Assembly: GCA_964448135.1 (NCBI GenBank)
Contig: CAYUVH010000006.1
Coordinates: 186,001 to 250,000, forward strand
Direction: 5' to 3'
DNA: 64,000 nucleotides
Origin: CAYUVH01 sp964448135
GTDB taxonomy: Bacteria; Verrucomicrobiota; Verrucomicrobiia; Limisphaerales; UBA8199
Numbering within the stretch: the stretch's first letter is position 1; the number at the start of each line of letters is the position of its first letter. The position numbers and the translations under genes were made by a program. Positions 42,379-51,416 of the stretch are shown piece by piece. Below the pieces are notes generated by a model. The model did no database searches and had not been told where the DNA came from. It saw nothing but the letters and a program-made list of their open reading frames with translations.

Positions 42379-44376
42379 ATGAAACTGATCAAAATCGGCG
42401 CGGCGGCGGTGAACCAGGTGCCGCTGGATTGGACGGGGAACCGAAGCCGGATCGAGGGGGTGCTCGGGGAGGCCCGGTGCAACGGCGTGAGCGTGGTGTG
42501 TTTGCCGGAGTTGAGCATCACGGGTTATGGGTGCGAGGATGCGTTTCTTTCGCCGAACACGGTGCGGCGGGCGTGGGCGATGATGAAGGAGTTGCTGCCG
42601 GCGACCAAGGGGATGCTGGTGTCGTTCGGGCTGCCGGTGTTGCATCAGCATGGGTTGTTCAATTGCGCGGCGATGGTGGTGGATGGGCGGATTGTGGGAT
42701 TTACGGCGAAGCGGTTTCTGGCGGGCGATGGTATTCATTACGAGCCGCGGTGGTTCAAACGCTGGCCGCAGGGAGTGACCGGCGAGCTGTGCGTGGAGGG
42801 CGAGACATTTCCGATTGGCGACCTAATGTATGACTGCGGCGGGGTGCGGATCGGCTTCGAGATTTGCGAGGACGCGTGGGTGGCGAAGCGGCCGGGGATC
42901 GCGCTGGCGTTGAAGGGCGTGGACATCATTCTGAATCCGAGTGCGAGTCATTTTGCGTTCGGGAAGCTGGAGGTGCGGAAGCGGTTTGTGCTGGAGGGCT
43001 CGCGCGCATTTGGCGCGGGTTACGTTTACGCGAACCTGCTCGGCAATGAATCGGGCCGGGCGATTTATGACGGCGGGGCGTTGATTGCGGCGGGAGGAAA
43101 ATTGGTGGCGACGGGGCCGCGATTCGGATTTCGCGATTTTTATCTGACCACGGCGGCGCTGGATCTGGATGCAATCCGGCTGGGGCAGGCGCGCACGGGA
43201 AGTTTTGAGCCGCAGCTCGCGGCAACGGATGAGGGCGTGGTGCGCGCGTTGTTCGCGTTCCCGCTGGCAAAGGTTGAACCGGAGCGAGTGAACGCGGCGG
43301 CGTGGGAGAGCGGTGACTTCGTGAAGGAGGAGGAATTCACGCGCGCGGAGGCGCTGGCGCTGTGTGATTACCTACGCAAGAGCAAGTCGCAGGGGTTCGT
43401 GGTGTCGCTGAGCGGCGGGGCGGATTCGGCGGCGACGGCCACGCTGGTGCATCTCATGGTGGCGCTGGGACTGAAGGAATTGGGCGCGAATGGTTTTCGC
43501 GGGAAGCTTTTTCATGTCGGCGACTGGCCGGCAAGCTCGGACGCCCAGGCGATCACGCGCCGGCTGTTGACGACGGTTTATCAGGCGAGCGAAAACAGCG
43601 GCGAAGTGACGCGCAACGCGGCGCGAGCGGTGGCGGCGGCGGTGGGCGCCGAACATTACGAATGGGACGTAAGTGAACTGATCAAGCGCTACACGGAAAC
43701 CATCGAGAACGCCACGGGCAATAAACTCAACTGGCGCGAGCACGACGTGGTGTTGCAAAACATCCAGGCGCGGGTGCGATCGCCGGGGGTGTGGATGCTG
43801 GCGAACCTGAAGAACGCGCTGCTGCTCTCGACGAGCAACCGCTCGGAGGCAGCCGTGGGCTACGCGACGATGGATGGCGACACGAGCGGCGGGCTGAGTC
43901 CGCTGGCGGGCATAGACAAGGCGTGGCTGCGGGAGTGGCTGCGCTGGATGGAAACGCGCGGGCCGGAGGGGTTGGCGCCGGTCCCCGCGCTGGGCGAGGT
44001 GAATCGGCAGGCGCCGACGGCGGAGTTGCGCCCGGCCGATCGCAAGCAAACGGACGAAGACGACCTGATGCCGTACGAGATCCTGGACGCCATCGAGCGA
44101 GCGGCGATCCGCGACAAGCATGGGCCGCTGGAGGTGTTCGATTTGATGGTGGCGCAATTTCAGAATTTTGGCGCGCAACAACTGGGATTGTGGACGGAGC
44201 GTTTCTTCAGGCTCTGGAGCCGCAACCAATGGAAACGCGAGCGGTATGCGCCATCATTTCACCTGGATGATGAGAATCTGGATCCGAAGACGTGGTGCCG
44301 GTTTCCGATTTTGTCGGGCGGGTTTGAGGTGGAGCTGGCCGAGCTGCGGGAGCGGCTGAAGGGGTTGGAAGGTTAA
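42379..44376 (+). CDS. nadE: Glutamine-dependent NAD+ synthetase
   Basis: 665 residues. An N-terminal nitrilase-fold glutaminase (about 1-290) has Glu44 in CLPELSITGYGCED, the Lys region VGFTAKRFLAGDG, and the nucleophile Cys163 in GFEICEDAWV. The C-terminal synthetase (about 320-640) has a P-loop-like VVSLSGGADSAATA (Ser345) and LSTSNRSEAAVGYATMDGDTSGGLSPLAGIDK. It amidates NaAD to NAD+ with ATP, with ammonia channelled from glutamine. AAGG lies 9 bases before the ATG. It follows pncB and converges with the NMN adenylyltransferase gene (4-base gap), completing the salvage route. Confidence 0.97.
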   Translation: MKLIKIGAAAVNQVPLDWTGNRSRIEGVLGEARCNGVSVVCLPELSITGYGCEDAFLSPNTVRRAWAMMKELLPATKGMLVSFGLPVLHQHGLFNCAAMVVDGRIVGFTAKRFLAGDGIHYEPRWFKRWPQGVTGELCVEGETFPIGDLMYDCGGVRIGFEICEDAWVAKRPGIALALKGVDIILNPSASHFAFGKLEVRKRFVLEGSRAFGAGYVYANLLGNESGRAIYDGGALIAAGGKLVATGPRFGFRDFYLTTAALDLDAIRLGQARTGSFEPQLAATDEGVVRALFAFPLAKVEPERVNAAAWESGDFVKEEEFTRAEALALCDYLRKSKSQGFVVSLSGGADSAATATLVHLMVALGLKELGANGFRGKLFHVGDWPASSDAQAITRRLLTTVYQASENSGEVTRNAARAVAAAVGAEHYEWDVSELIKRYTETIENATGNKLNWREHDVVLQNIQARVRSPGVWMLANLKNALLLSTSNRSEAAVGYATMDGDTSGGLSPLAGIDKAWLREWLRWMETRGPEGLAPVPALGEVNRQAPTAELRPADRKQTDEDDLMPYEILDAIERAAIRDKHGPLEVFDLMVAQFQNFGAQQLGLWTERFFRLWSRNQWKRERYAPSFHLDDENLDPKTWCRFPILSGGFEVELAELRERLKGLEG

Positions 44377-44380
44377 AACG

Positions 44381-45373
44381 TTACGACAACGGCGGTTTCC
44401 AATTGGAGTTCGCAAAGAGGCCGGTGATTAAAGTTTGTGCTTCCAGCAGGCGTTGTTCGTGCGAGCCGCGGAGGAGATGCCAGGGGACGGGTTGGGCGGC
44501 GAGGGCGGATTCGAACCAGCAGTGCATTTCGTGGCGGATGTGTTCGCCGTCGCGGAGGCCGTCCTGGATAAAGGGGATTTCGTCGCCGGTGAGGAGATAG
44601 AGATCGCAACGGCCGCGGCGGGCTATTTGCTCGACGGCGTCGCTGTGACTACCCATGTAACGGCGATGCCACAGGACGGTGGCGAAGGCGTTGGTGTCGC
44701 AAATCAAGACGCGGTTCGCTTGGCGGGCGGCGGCATCCTCGCGGCGGGCCTGCTCTTCGGCAATGGCGACGAATTCTTCGGGCCGCCAGGCGGAGTCGTT
44801 TTGCGCGAGCTTTGTGGCGGAGTATTCGCGGCCGTATTCCTCGACCCAGGGCGTGGAGAGTTCTTTGGCGAGGGCGTTGGCCAATGTGGTGGTGCCGGTG
44901 GATTCGGCTCCGAGCACGCATACGCGCTTCGCGAACCAGCCGCGGACGGGCGGCTCAAGAAATTCCCAGTTCGCGTAAGGGTCGTTGCGCACGGCGGTGC
45001 CGGAGATTTTTACGCGGTCGCGCGGGCGGTCCACGAGCACGTGGGTCGACCCCATCAGCGCGGCGTAACGGTCGCCGTAATCTTCCGACGTGAAGACGGT
45101 GCTCGGCGCGCGGCCGAGCCAGCGGACGGTGTTTTCGGCCCAAATGCGGGAATCGTTTTCGTCGTAGCGGTCGTCGATCACCATGACCTCGGCGCCGGGA
45201 TGGATTTCGCGCAGCCATTGGCCGCGCAATTCGCCAGGAATCGTGTCGGTGGGTTTGGCGCACACGATGATGACAGTCTTCCGGGATTGTTGCGTGGCGG
45301 TATCAATGAGCAGTTTGTGTCCGCGATGGGGCGGATGGAATTTGCCGATGACGAGGCCCAGTTCGTGTTTCAC
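44381..45373 (-). CDS. nadR: Bifunctional NMN adenylyltransferase / ribosylnicotinamide kinase (NadR-like, no HTH)
   Basis: 330 residues from a GTG at 45373 that overlaps the pnuC stop (GTGA). The N-terminal nucleotidyltransferase domain has GKFHPPHRGHKLLI (HxGH at 16-19) and VKISGTAVRNDP. The C-terminal kinase has a Walker A-like GAESTGTTTLANAL (about 155-168), EEYGREY and ICDTNAF. Together these phosphorylate nicotinamide riboside and adenylate NMN to NAD+. The DNA-binding domain of enterobacterial NadR is absent, which fits regulation by NrtR instead. It is coupled to the nicotinamide riboside transporter gene. Confidence 0.93.
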   Translation of the reverse strand: MKHELGLVIGKFHPPHRGHKLLIDTATQQSRKTVIIVCAKPTDTIPGELRGQWLREIHPGAEVMVIDDRYDENDSRIWAENTVRWLGRAPSTVFTSEDYGDRYAALMGSTHVLVDRPRDRVKISGTAVRNDPYANWEFLEPPVRGWFAKRVCVLGAESTGTTTLANALAKELSTPWVEEYGREYSATKLAQNDSAWRPEEFVAIAEEQARREDAAARQANRVLICDTNAFATVLWHRRYMGSHSDAVEQIARRGRCDLYLLTGDEIPFIQDGLRDGEHIRHEMHCWFESALAAQPVPWHLLRGSHEQRLLEAQTLITGLFANSNWKPPLS

Positions 45374-46095
45374 GCGGGCAGCGCTCCCTTCCTTAATTTG
45401 CGCGACCATTCGCGGATGCCGGCGAGGCACATGACCAAAAACACGGCGTAGAGCACGGCCGTGAGTGGAAGCTGGCGGCTGAGGTAAAGGGGGATGTAGA
45501 TCACGTCGGCGGCGATCCAGAAGAGCCAGTTTTCGAAGCGCTTGCGGCAGAGCAAATACTGGGCGGCGAGGCTGAGCACAGTGGTGAGGGCGTCCCAGAG
45601 CGGCGCGGCGTCGTGGACGACGACGAGCACCTCGCGCATGCCCCAAGTGGCGGCGGGGATGGCGATGAGCAACGCGAGGCATTCGCGGGCGGTGGTGCGG
45701 GTGATGTTGATTGCAGAATGGTTGCGACCACCAAAGACCCAGTTCCACCAGCCGTAGATGCCCAGGCCGAGATAGACGATCTGGAGCGACATGTCAGCGT
45801 AGAGCCGGCCGCGAAGGAACAGGACAAAGAAGAAGATGTTGTTCGCGAGGCCGATCGGCCAGTTCCAGAGATGCTCGCGAACGACCAGCCAGACGCACAG
45901 GCCGCCGGTGACGAAGCCCCAGGCCTCGGTCGGCGCGATGGACCACCATCCGGCATAGGACGCCGCGAGCACGAGCGCCGAAACCAGGATCATTGCGGCC
46001 AACTCGGCCGGATGCAGTCCAGCCCAGCCCGGTAGCGCACGCCGAAGCAACGAGGGCGCGGGCTGAAGATTGGCAATGGCCGGGCTTGGTTCCAT
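45370..46095 (-). CDS. pnuC: PnuC-type nicotinamide riboside transporter
   Basis: 241 residues with about seven membrane helices. PnuC features: NWPIGLANNIFFFVLFLRGRLYADMSLQIVYLGLGIYGWWNW (quoted as the family core about 78-120, containing the WNW element) and later FENWLFWIAADVIYIPLYLSRQL. It imports nicotinamide riboside, which the coupled downstream NadR-like enzyme phosphorylates and traps. It is transcribed away from NADAR; the shared 153-base spacer holds an NrtR box. Confidence 0.95.
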   Translation of the reverse strand: MEPSPAIANLQPAPSLLRRALPGWAGLHPAELAAMILVSALVLAASYAGWWSIAPTEAWGFVTGGLCVWLVVREHLWNWPIGLANNIFFFVLFLRGRLYADMSLQIVYLGLGIYGWWNWVFGGRNHSAINITRTTARECLALLIAIPAATWGMREVLVVVHDAAPLWDALTTVLSLAAQYLLCRKRFENWLFWIAADVIYIPLYLSRQLPLTAVLYAVFLVMCLAGIREWSRKLRKGALPA

Positions 46096-46169
46096 TGGGG
46101 GTCAGGCTAGCAAATGTCCGGATCGGCGACAGCCTTCTCCCGCGTGTGAATAAATTTGAAGTTCAGCTA

Positions 46170-46198
46170 TTGACATGGTGTCATTGTTACACTATTCA
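46170..46198 (+). promoter_or_regulatory. NADAR/nrtR promoter with NrtR box
   Basis: TTGACA (46170-46175), 17-base spacer, TATTCA (46193-46198) toward NADAR. The palindrome tggtgtcattgttacacta (46176-46194) fills the spacer. It matches the pncB box tagtgtcataattacacta at 16 of 19 positions. From this spacer the site could control both pnuC-nadR and NADAR-nrtR. Confidence 0.78.
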
Positions 46199-46248
46199 TT
46201 GAAGGTGTAAAGTGAAGACTTAGTTTGTCTGAGTGAAGAAGGCGTTAA

Positions 46249-46692
46249 ATGAAACAGATACGATTTTATCGAGTGAGCGAGCCATACGGGGAATTCTCGA
46301 ATTTCTCGGCGCATCCTTTTGAATTAAATGGAAGACGGTGGCCGACGTCGGAGCATTACTTTCAGGCTCAGAAGTTTCCGGGCACAGAGCAGGAGGAGGC
46401 GATCCGGTTGGCGAAATCGCCGATGATTGCGGCCCGCATGGGCCGCAGTCGGGCCCATCCGTTGCGGGCGGACTGGGAGACGGCGAAAGAGCAGATCATG
46501 CGTGAGGCACTGCAGGCCAAGTTTACCCAGCATCCGGCGCTTCGTGCTCTTCTGCTGGGTACGGGCGATAGCGAAATCATCGAGCATACTAAAAACGACA
46601 AGTATTGGGGCGACGGCGGAGACGGCACCGGCAAAAACCGGCTGGGCAACTTGTTGATGGAACTTCGGTCGCAATTGAAAAGCTCAGCCTAA
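46249..46692 (+). CDS. NADAR-family (YbiA-like) N-glycosidase
   Basis: 147 residues. The NADAR core is clear: FYRVSEPYGEFSNFSAHPF, WPTSEHYFQAQKF, and the end NDKYWGDGGDGTGKNRLGNLLM. Members cleave N-glycosidic bonds: YbiA acts on riboflavin-pathway intermediates, and some homologues remove ADP-ribose from guanine. The family was named for predicted NAD/ADP-ribose links, which its place here supports. AAGG lies 8 bases before the ATG. First gene of the long + strand run to 56671; 14 bases before nrtR. Confidence 0.93.
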   Translation: MKQIRFYRVSEPYGEFSNFSAHPFELNGRRWPTSEHYFQAQKFPGTEQEEAIRLAKSPMIAARMGRSRAHPLRADWETAKEQIMREALQAKFTQHPALRALLLGTGDSEIIEHTKNDKYWGDGGDGTGKNRLGNLLMELRSQLKSSA

Positions 46693-46706
46693 ATACGAAA
46701 AAGATT

Positions 46707-47396
46707 ATGGCGTTTACATATCAATATCCGCGTGCAGCACTGACGGTTGACTGTGTCGTCTTCGGCTTCGACGAGAGCGAATTGAAAGTGCTCCTCATTC
46801 AACGTGGGCTGGAGCCGTTCAAGGGGAAGTGGGCGTTGCCGGGCGGGTTCGTGCGGGTGGATGAAACGCTGGATGCGGCGGCGCGGCGGGAGCTGGAGGA
46901 GGAGGCGGGGTTGAAGGAGGTGTTCCTGGAGCAGCTTTATACGTTCGGCGAAGTGGCGCGGGATCCGCGCGAGCGGGTGGTGAGCGTGGCGTATTACGCA
47001 CTGGTGAAACTGGCGGCGCATGCCACGAGGGCGACGACGGATGCGGCGGACGCGCGATGGTTTCCGATCTCGGAAGTGCCGAAGCTGGCGTTCGATCACG
47101 CGGACATCCTGGCGGCGGCGCTGGCGCGGTTGAAGGGCAAGGTGCGGTATCAGCCGATCGGGTTCGAGTTGCTGCCGCCGAAGTTCACGCTGTCGCAGCT
47201 TCAGCATCTTTACGAGGCGGTGCTGGCGACGAAGTTGGACAAGCGCAATTTTCGCAAGAAGGTCCTGAGCTTCGGCCTGCTGTTGCCGCTGAAGGAAACG
47301 CAGATGGCGGGGCGGCATCGACCGGCGCAGTTGTTCCGGTTCGACGCGGACAAGTACGAGAAGCTGAACAAACGCGGATTTAATTTTGAAGTGTGA
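46707..47396 (+). CDS. nrtR: NrtR, Nudix-related transcriptional regulator of NAD metabolism
   Basis: 229 residues from ATG 46707 (MAFTYQYPRAALTVDCVVFGF). A Nudix domain (about 1-145) has an intact box, GGFVRVDETLDAAARRELEEEAGL (about 47-70), and is followed by a winged-helix domain (about 150-229) with KFTLSQLQHLYEAVLATKLDKRNFRKKVL. NrtR binds ADP-ribose and represses NAD salvage genes. Two matching palindromes at the pncB and pnuC/NADAR promoters are the likely operators. The intact box leaves open that it also hydrolyses ADP-ribose. Confidence 0.93.
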   Translation: MAFTYQYPRAALTVDCVVFGFDESELKVLLIQRGLEPFKGKWALPGGFVRVDETLDAAARRELEEEAGLKEVFLEQLYTFGEVARDPRERVVSVAYYALVKLAAHATRATTDAADARWFPISEVPKLAFDHADILAAALARLKGKVRYQPIGFELLPPKFTLSQLQHLYEAVLATKLDKRNFRKKVLSFGLLLPLKETQMAGRHRPAQLFRFDADKYEKLNKRGFNFEV

Positions 47397-47474
47397 GCAG
47401 GCAGTCAGTGAGTGAGCGAATCAATGAGTCAGTGAGTATCAATGGCAGGGAATAATTAGGAAGAAAGGCACGTT

Positions 47475-48485
47475 ATGTTTGGGATCAAATTCATCAAGGT
47501 TCAACCGACCACCTACCTGTTGCAGTATCGCGGCGGCAAGATCGTGCGCGAGGGATCGGGGCTGTCGTTCTTCTGCTACGCGCCGACGACCTCCCTCGTG
47601 GCGGTGCCAATGGCGACGCAGGACGTGCCGTTTATTTTTCAGGAGACGACCGGGGATTTTCAGTCGGTGACGATCCAGGGCCAGGTCACGTTTCGCGTGG
47701 GCGAGCCGCGGCGGCTGGCGGGCCTGATGAATTACACGCTGGCGGCCAACGGCCACACTTACGCCTCGGAGGATCCCGAGAAACTCCCGGAGCGCGTGAT
47801 CCACGTCATCAACGTGCTCGCGCGCGGGGAATTGCAGAAGCTGCCCCTGCGCGAGGCGATTCGCGCTTCGGACGAATTGGTCAAGGCCGTGAAGGCGGGC
47901 CTCGCGGCTTCGGCGGAGATCACTTCGCTTGGGCTGGAAGTGCTGGGACTCTCGATCCTGGCCATCAAACCCACCCCGGAAACGGCGCGGGCGCTGGAAG
48001 CTGAAACGCGCGAACGACTGCTGCGCGAAGCCGATGAGGCGATTTACGCGCGGCGCAATTCGGCCGTGGAACAGGAGCGGGCCATCCGCGAGAACGAGTT
48101 GAACACGGAGATCGCCGTCGAGAACAAGAAGCGGCAGATCCGCGAGACGCAAATGGAAGCCGAGCGCGCGGTGCAGGAGAAGAAACACCTCCTGCAAAAG
48201 GAATCGCTCGAAGCGAACATCGGCATGGAGGATCGCCGCAAGAGCCTGGTGGTGCTGGCCGCGGAAAATGCCCGGGCCGAGGCGGACGCCCGCGCTTACG
48301 GAGTCGCGACGACGATGAAGGCCCTGGGCAGCGCCGACGCGCGGATTTTGCAGGCGCTGGCCAGCACAGGCATGAAGCCGGAGCAACTGATTGCGTTTGC
48401 CTTCCAGGAGCTCGCGGGCAAGGCGGAGAAGATCGGGCAGCTCAACATTTCGCCCGACCTGCTAAGAGAGTTAATGAACAAGTGA
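47475..48485 (+). CDS. SPFH/Band-7 domain protein
   Basis: 336 residues. The SPFH domain (about 10-190) starts MFGIKFIKVQPTTYLLQYRGGKIV without the usual N-terminal membrane helix. It is followed by an Ala/Glu/Arg-rich coiled coil (about 170-265; EARLLREADEAIYARRNSAVEQERAIRENE type) and GSADARILQALASTGMKPEQLIAFAFQELA near the end. Such proteins form oligomeric scaffolds. In the NAD island it is followed by a NAD-kinase-like gene and kptA. The gap before it (47401-47440) is a simple repeat of agtcagtgagt units. Confidence 0.9.
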   Translation: MFGIKFIKVQPTTYLLQYRGGKIVREGSGLSFFCYAPTTSLVAVPMATQDVPFIFQETTGDFQSVTIQGQVTFRVGEPRRLAGLMNYTLAANGHTYASEDPEKLPERVIHVINVLARGELQKLPLREAIRASDELVKAVKAGLAASAEITSLGLEVLGLSILAIKPTPETARALEAETRERLLREADEAIYARRNSAVEQERAIRENELNTEIAVENKKRQIRETQMEAERAVQEKKHLLQKESLEANIGMEDRRKSLVVLAAENARAEADARAYGVATTMKALGSADARILQALASTGMKPEQLIAFAFQELAGKAEKIGQLNISPDLLRELMNK

Positions 48486-48503
48486 GTCAGCGAACGAGAG
48501 TTT

Positions 48504-49505
48504 GTGAACAGGTTGACGGACAACAAAATCGTCCTGGTGACGCGGCCGACGCGACTGGCTGAACTCGTGATTCGTTTCAACACGGTCAGCCAGGCGCGGT
48601 TCTACGTGGAACACTTGGGCGCCGACTTCTCGGATTATCTCCGCGAGGACGAGACGTATCATCGCGCGCTGAGCGCGGCGCAGGCGTCGCTGGCGCGCTG
48701 GGGCCGGGTGCAGGCCGTGGACCGCGGGTTTTTGCCGAACTTCGTGTTCGGGCCGTCGGACACGGTGGTGACGCTCGGCCAGGACGGGCTGGTGGCGAAC
48801 ACGTTGAAATACCTGAACGGCCAGCCGGTGGTGGGCGTGAATCCCGACCCGGAGCGCTGGGACGGCCGGTTGCTGCCGTTTGCCGTGGGCGATTTGGAAA
48901 AGGTGATGCCCGAAGTGCTGCGCGGCAAACGCCAAACCCGAACCGTCACCATGGCCACCGCCACGCTGAACAACGGAACGAAGTTGCACGCGGTGAACGA
49001 CCTGTTCATCGGCCCGCGCACACACTCGTCGGCGCGCTATTGCATTCGCAGCGGAGACGCGAGCGAAAGGCAGTCGTCGAGCGGCGTGATCGTTTCGACC
49101 GGACTCGGTTCGAGTGGTTGGTTGAAGAGTCTTTTGACCGGCGCGGCGGCAGTAAGCCGGGCGGCGGAGAACACCCAAGATGACGCGGCAACGAACGTTG
49201 TGAGACGAGGACGGAGCGAGCGGCGCCGGGTCGCCCCACGGGAAACGCCCGGCGTGCGAAGCGAATTCGCGTGGGATGCGAACTATCTGTGCTACACGGT
49301 GCGCGAACCGTTTCCGACCAAGACCACGGGAGCGTCGCTGGTGTTCGGCCGCGTGACTGCGGACACACCGCTGGTGATTGAATCGCAGATGGCGGAGAAC
49401 GGCGTGATTTTCAGCGACGGCATCGAAAAGGATTTTTTGGAGTTTAACTCTGGAACCAAGGCGGTGATTGGCATCGCGGACCGGCAGGGAAAATTAGTGG
49501 TATGA
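48504..49505 (+). CDS. NAD kinase-like protein
   Basis: 333 residues from a GTG at 48504. PpnK-like blocks: TLGQDGLVANTLKYL in the place of the GGDGT motif, VVGVNPDPERWDG, HAVNDLFIGPRTHSSARY, and GVIVSTGLGSSGWLKSLL for the second nucleotide loop. In the usual GGDGT the second Gly and the Thr are replaced (GQDGL), so activity or donor use may differ. A roughly 45-residue basic insertion (about 225-270) is unusual. It would phosphorylate NAD+ to NADP+ or a related nucleotide. The stop overlaps the kptA start (ATGA). Confidence 0.82.
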   Translation: MNRLTDNKIVLVTRPTRLAELVIRFNTVSQARFYVEHLGADFSDYLREDETYHRALSAAQASLARWGRVQAVDRGFLPNFVFGPSDTVVTLGQDGLVANTLKYLNGQPVVGVNPDPERWDGRLLPFAVGDLEKVMPEVLRGKRQTRTVTMATATLNNGTKLHAVNDLFIGPRTHSSARYCIRSGDASERQSSSGVIVSTGLGSSGWLKSLLTGAAAVSRAAENTQDDAATNVVRRGRSERRRVAPRETPGVRSEFAWDANYLCYTVREPFPTKTTGASLVFGRVTADTPLVIESQMAENGVIFSDGIEKDFLEFNSGTKAVIGIADRQGKLVV

Positions 49506-50089
49506 ACGAAAAAGAAACCAAACAGAGGAGCAAGTTTCTAAGTCTGATTCTCCGGCATGAACCGGAGCAGGTGGGCCTCACACTCGGCGAAGCCGGTTGG
49601 GTGAGTGTGGAGGAATTGCTGGCGGCGGTGAATCGCCATGGGGTCGCGCTCACGCTCGAGGAACTCAAACATATCGTCGCGACGAGCGACAAGAAGCGCT
49701 TTGCCTTCAGTGAAGACGGGCTGCGAATCCGCGCGAACCAAGGGCATTCCGTGGAAGTGGATTTGCAATACCCGCCGCAGACGCCGCCGGAGATTTTATA
49801 TCACGGAACGGCGACGCGATTCCTGGAGGGGATTCGCAAAGACGGCCTGAAGTGCATGGAACGCCATGATGTGCATCTTTCAGCAGAGACGAAGGTCACA
49901 ATGCAAGTGGGCGGGCGGCATGGAAAACCGGTGCTCTTGATCATTCGCGCCGGGGACATGCATCGCGCGGGACATGTATTTCGCTGTTCGGCCAATGGAG
50001 TTTGGCTTACCGAACAGGTGCCGGCTGAATTCATATCAGTCAGCGCGTCCGCCCCAAAATCCTTCGGGGTGAATGAATCAGTGTGTTAA
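49502..50089 (+). CDS. kptA: RNA 2'-phosphotransferase KptA/Tpt1
   Basis: 195 residues. Tpt1 hallmarks: the Arg-His of FLSLILRHEPEQVGL, GWVSVEELL, RIRANQGHS, YHGTATRFLEGI, and HDVHLSAE. The enzyme moves a 2'-phosphate from RNA to NAD+, giving ADP-ribose 1'',2''-cyclic phosphate and nicotinamide. Many bacteria keep it without known tRNA-splicing substrates. Its products feed the ADP-ribose hydrolases encoded next to it. It overlaps the NAD-kinase-like gene upstream, and a few bases separate it from the next gene. Confidence 0.95.
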   Translation: MNEKETKQRSKFLSLILRHEPEQVGLTLGEAGWVSVEELLAAVNRHGVALTLEELKHIVATSDKKRFAFSEDGLRIRANQGHSVEVDLQYPPQTPPEILYHGTATRFLEGIRKDGLKCMERHDVHLSAETKVTMQVGGRHGKPVLLIIRAGDMHRAGHVFRCSANGVWLTEQVPAEFISVSASAPKSFGVNESVC

Positions 50090-50093
50090 CGAG

Positions 50094-51416
50094 ATGAGGA
50101 TGAAAACGATATTAATACTTGAGGACAACGAAGAGCGCATCGCGGCATTTCAAGAAGCGGTGAGTACTTTGGGCACGGAATATGAATTGAAGGTCTGGCG
50201 GGATGCGCCAGCGATGATGGCGGAGTGCGAGAAGTATTTTGCCACAGCAGCGCTGATATCTCTCGATCATGGTTTGAATCGCGGGACGGGTTTGGATGTA
50301 GCCACGTTTCTGGGGGATTTTGCGGCTGCCTGCCCGGTGCTGATTCACTCGGCGAATGTGGACCGGACATTCTCGATGGAGAACGAGTTGAGGTTTGCAG
50401 GCTGGCTGGTAAATCATGTAACGCCGGCCGGCCCGAAGTGGATAGAAACCTCGTGGTTGGAGGTCGCGCGGGAATCGGTCACCAATCACAGCAATACCTG
50501 GGCGGCCAACCTGCCGGACGATCACGCGGCACGAGTCGAGCGGATGCAACTTTCGCTCGACGGCCTGGGTTTGGGGGATGCGCTGGGACAGATGTTATGC
50601 TACCGGGCGGAAGTTGCGCCCGCGCGGATTGCGCGCAATGAAGTGCCGGGCAGTCCCTGGTTTCATACCGACGACACGGAGATGGCGATTTCCATCTGCG
50701 CGGTGTTGAAGTCACACGGGCACATTGACCAGGATGCGCTCTCGAAACGCTTCGTGCGCCGTTTCGAACGCAATCCAGATCGCGGCTACGGACGCATGAC
50801 GCGGATTCAACTTCGCGAAATCAGCGCCGGAGCCAAATGGCAATTCACGGCGGCGAATGCTTTCGGTGGACAGGGATCACTCGGCAACGGAAGCGCGATG
50901 CGCGTGGCGCCACTCGGTGCTTACTTCGCCGACGATCTTGTTCGCTGCGCGGAGGAAGCAAAGGCGTCTTCACTCGTGACTCACACGCATCCGGAAGCGG
51001 TAGCTGGCGCGGTGGCCGTGGCCGTGGCGGCGGCACTGGCCTGGCAACTGAAAACCGAACCGGCAGACTCGCGGGCGAAAACGATTTTTGACGAAGTGCT
51101 GGCGCATACACCCGAAAGCCGTGTCCGGCGGGGTATTCAGATCGCGAGCACGATACCTTCGGAGACGCCTGCAATTGAGGTGGCTCGTGTGCTTGGTAAT
51201 GGCTCGATGATAACGGCGGCTGATACAGTTCCGTTCTGTATCTGGATGGCCGCTTGTCACGGCGGTCGATTCACCGAGGCGATCGGGACAACGATTGGGG
51301 TTGATGGTGACTGCGACACTAATGCGGCGATCGTCGGCGGAATCGTCGCGCTGAGCGCCGGACGGGAAGGCATTCCGATGGAGTGGATGGAAGCGCGCGA
51401 AAAGGTGCGGATATGA
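50094..51416 (+). CDS. Receiver-like (cREC) domain fused to ADP-ribosylglycohydrolase
   Basis: 440 residues from ATG 50094 (50073 and 50100 are alternatives). Residues about 1-125 look like a receiver fold (KTILILEDNEERIAAFQEAV, then the phospho-site-like Asp in LISLDHGLNRGTGLDV). The partial acidic site recalls cREC domains described with RNA/NAD conflict systems. From about 155 comes an ADP-ribosyl-GH (DraG) domain: GDALGQM, FHTDDTEMAISI, NGSAMRVAPLG, and the metal site GDCDTNAAIVGG. It should remove ADP-ribose from proteins or process ADP-ribose cyclic phosphate made by KptA. The stop overlaps the PP2C start (ATGA). Confidence 0.88.
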   Translation: MRMKTILILEDNEERIAAFQEAVSTLGTEYELKVWRDAPAMMAECEKYFATAALISLDHGLNRGTGLDVATFLGDFAAACPVLIHSANVDRTFSMENELRFAGWLVNHVTPAGPKWIETSWLEVARESVTNHSNTWAANLPDDHAARVERMQLSLDGLGLGDALGQMLCYRAEVAPARIARNEVPGSPWFHTDDTEMAISICAVLKSHGHIDQDALSKRFVRRFERNPDRGYGRMTRIQLREISAGAKWQFTAANAFGGQGSLGNGSAMRVAPLGAYFADDLVRCAEEAKASSLVTHTHPEAVAGAVAVAVAAALAWQLKTEPADSRAKTIFDEVLAHTPESRVRRGIQIASTIPSETPAIEVARVLGNGSMITAADTVPFCIWMAACHGGRFTEAIGTTIGVDGDCDTNAAIVGGIVALSAGREGIPMEWMEAREKVRI

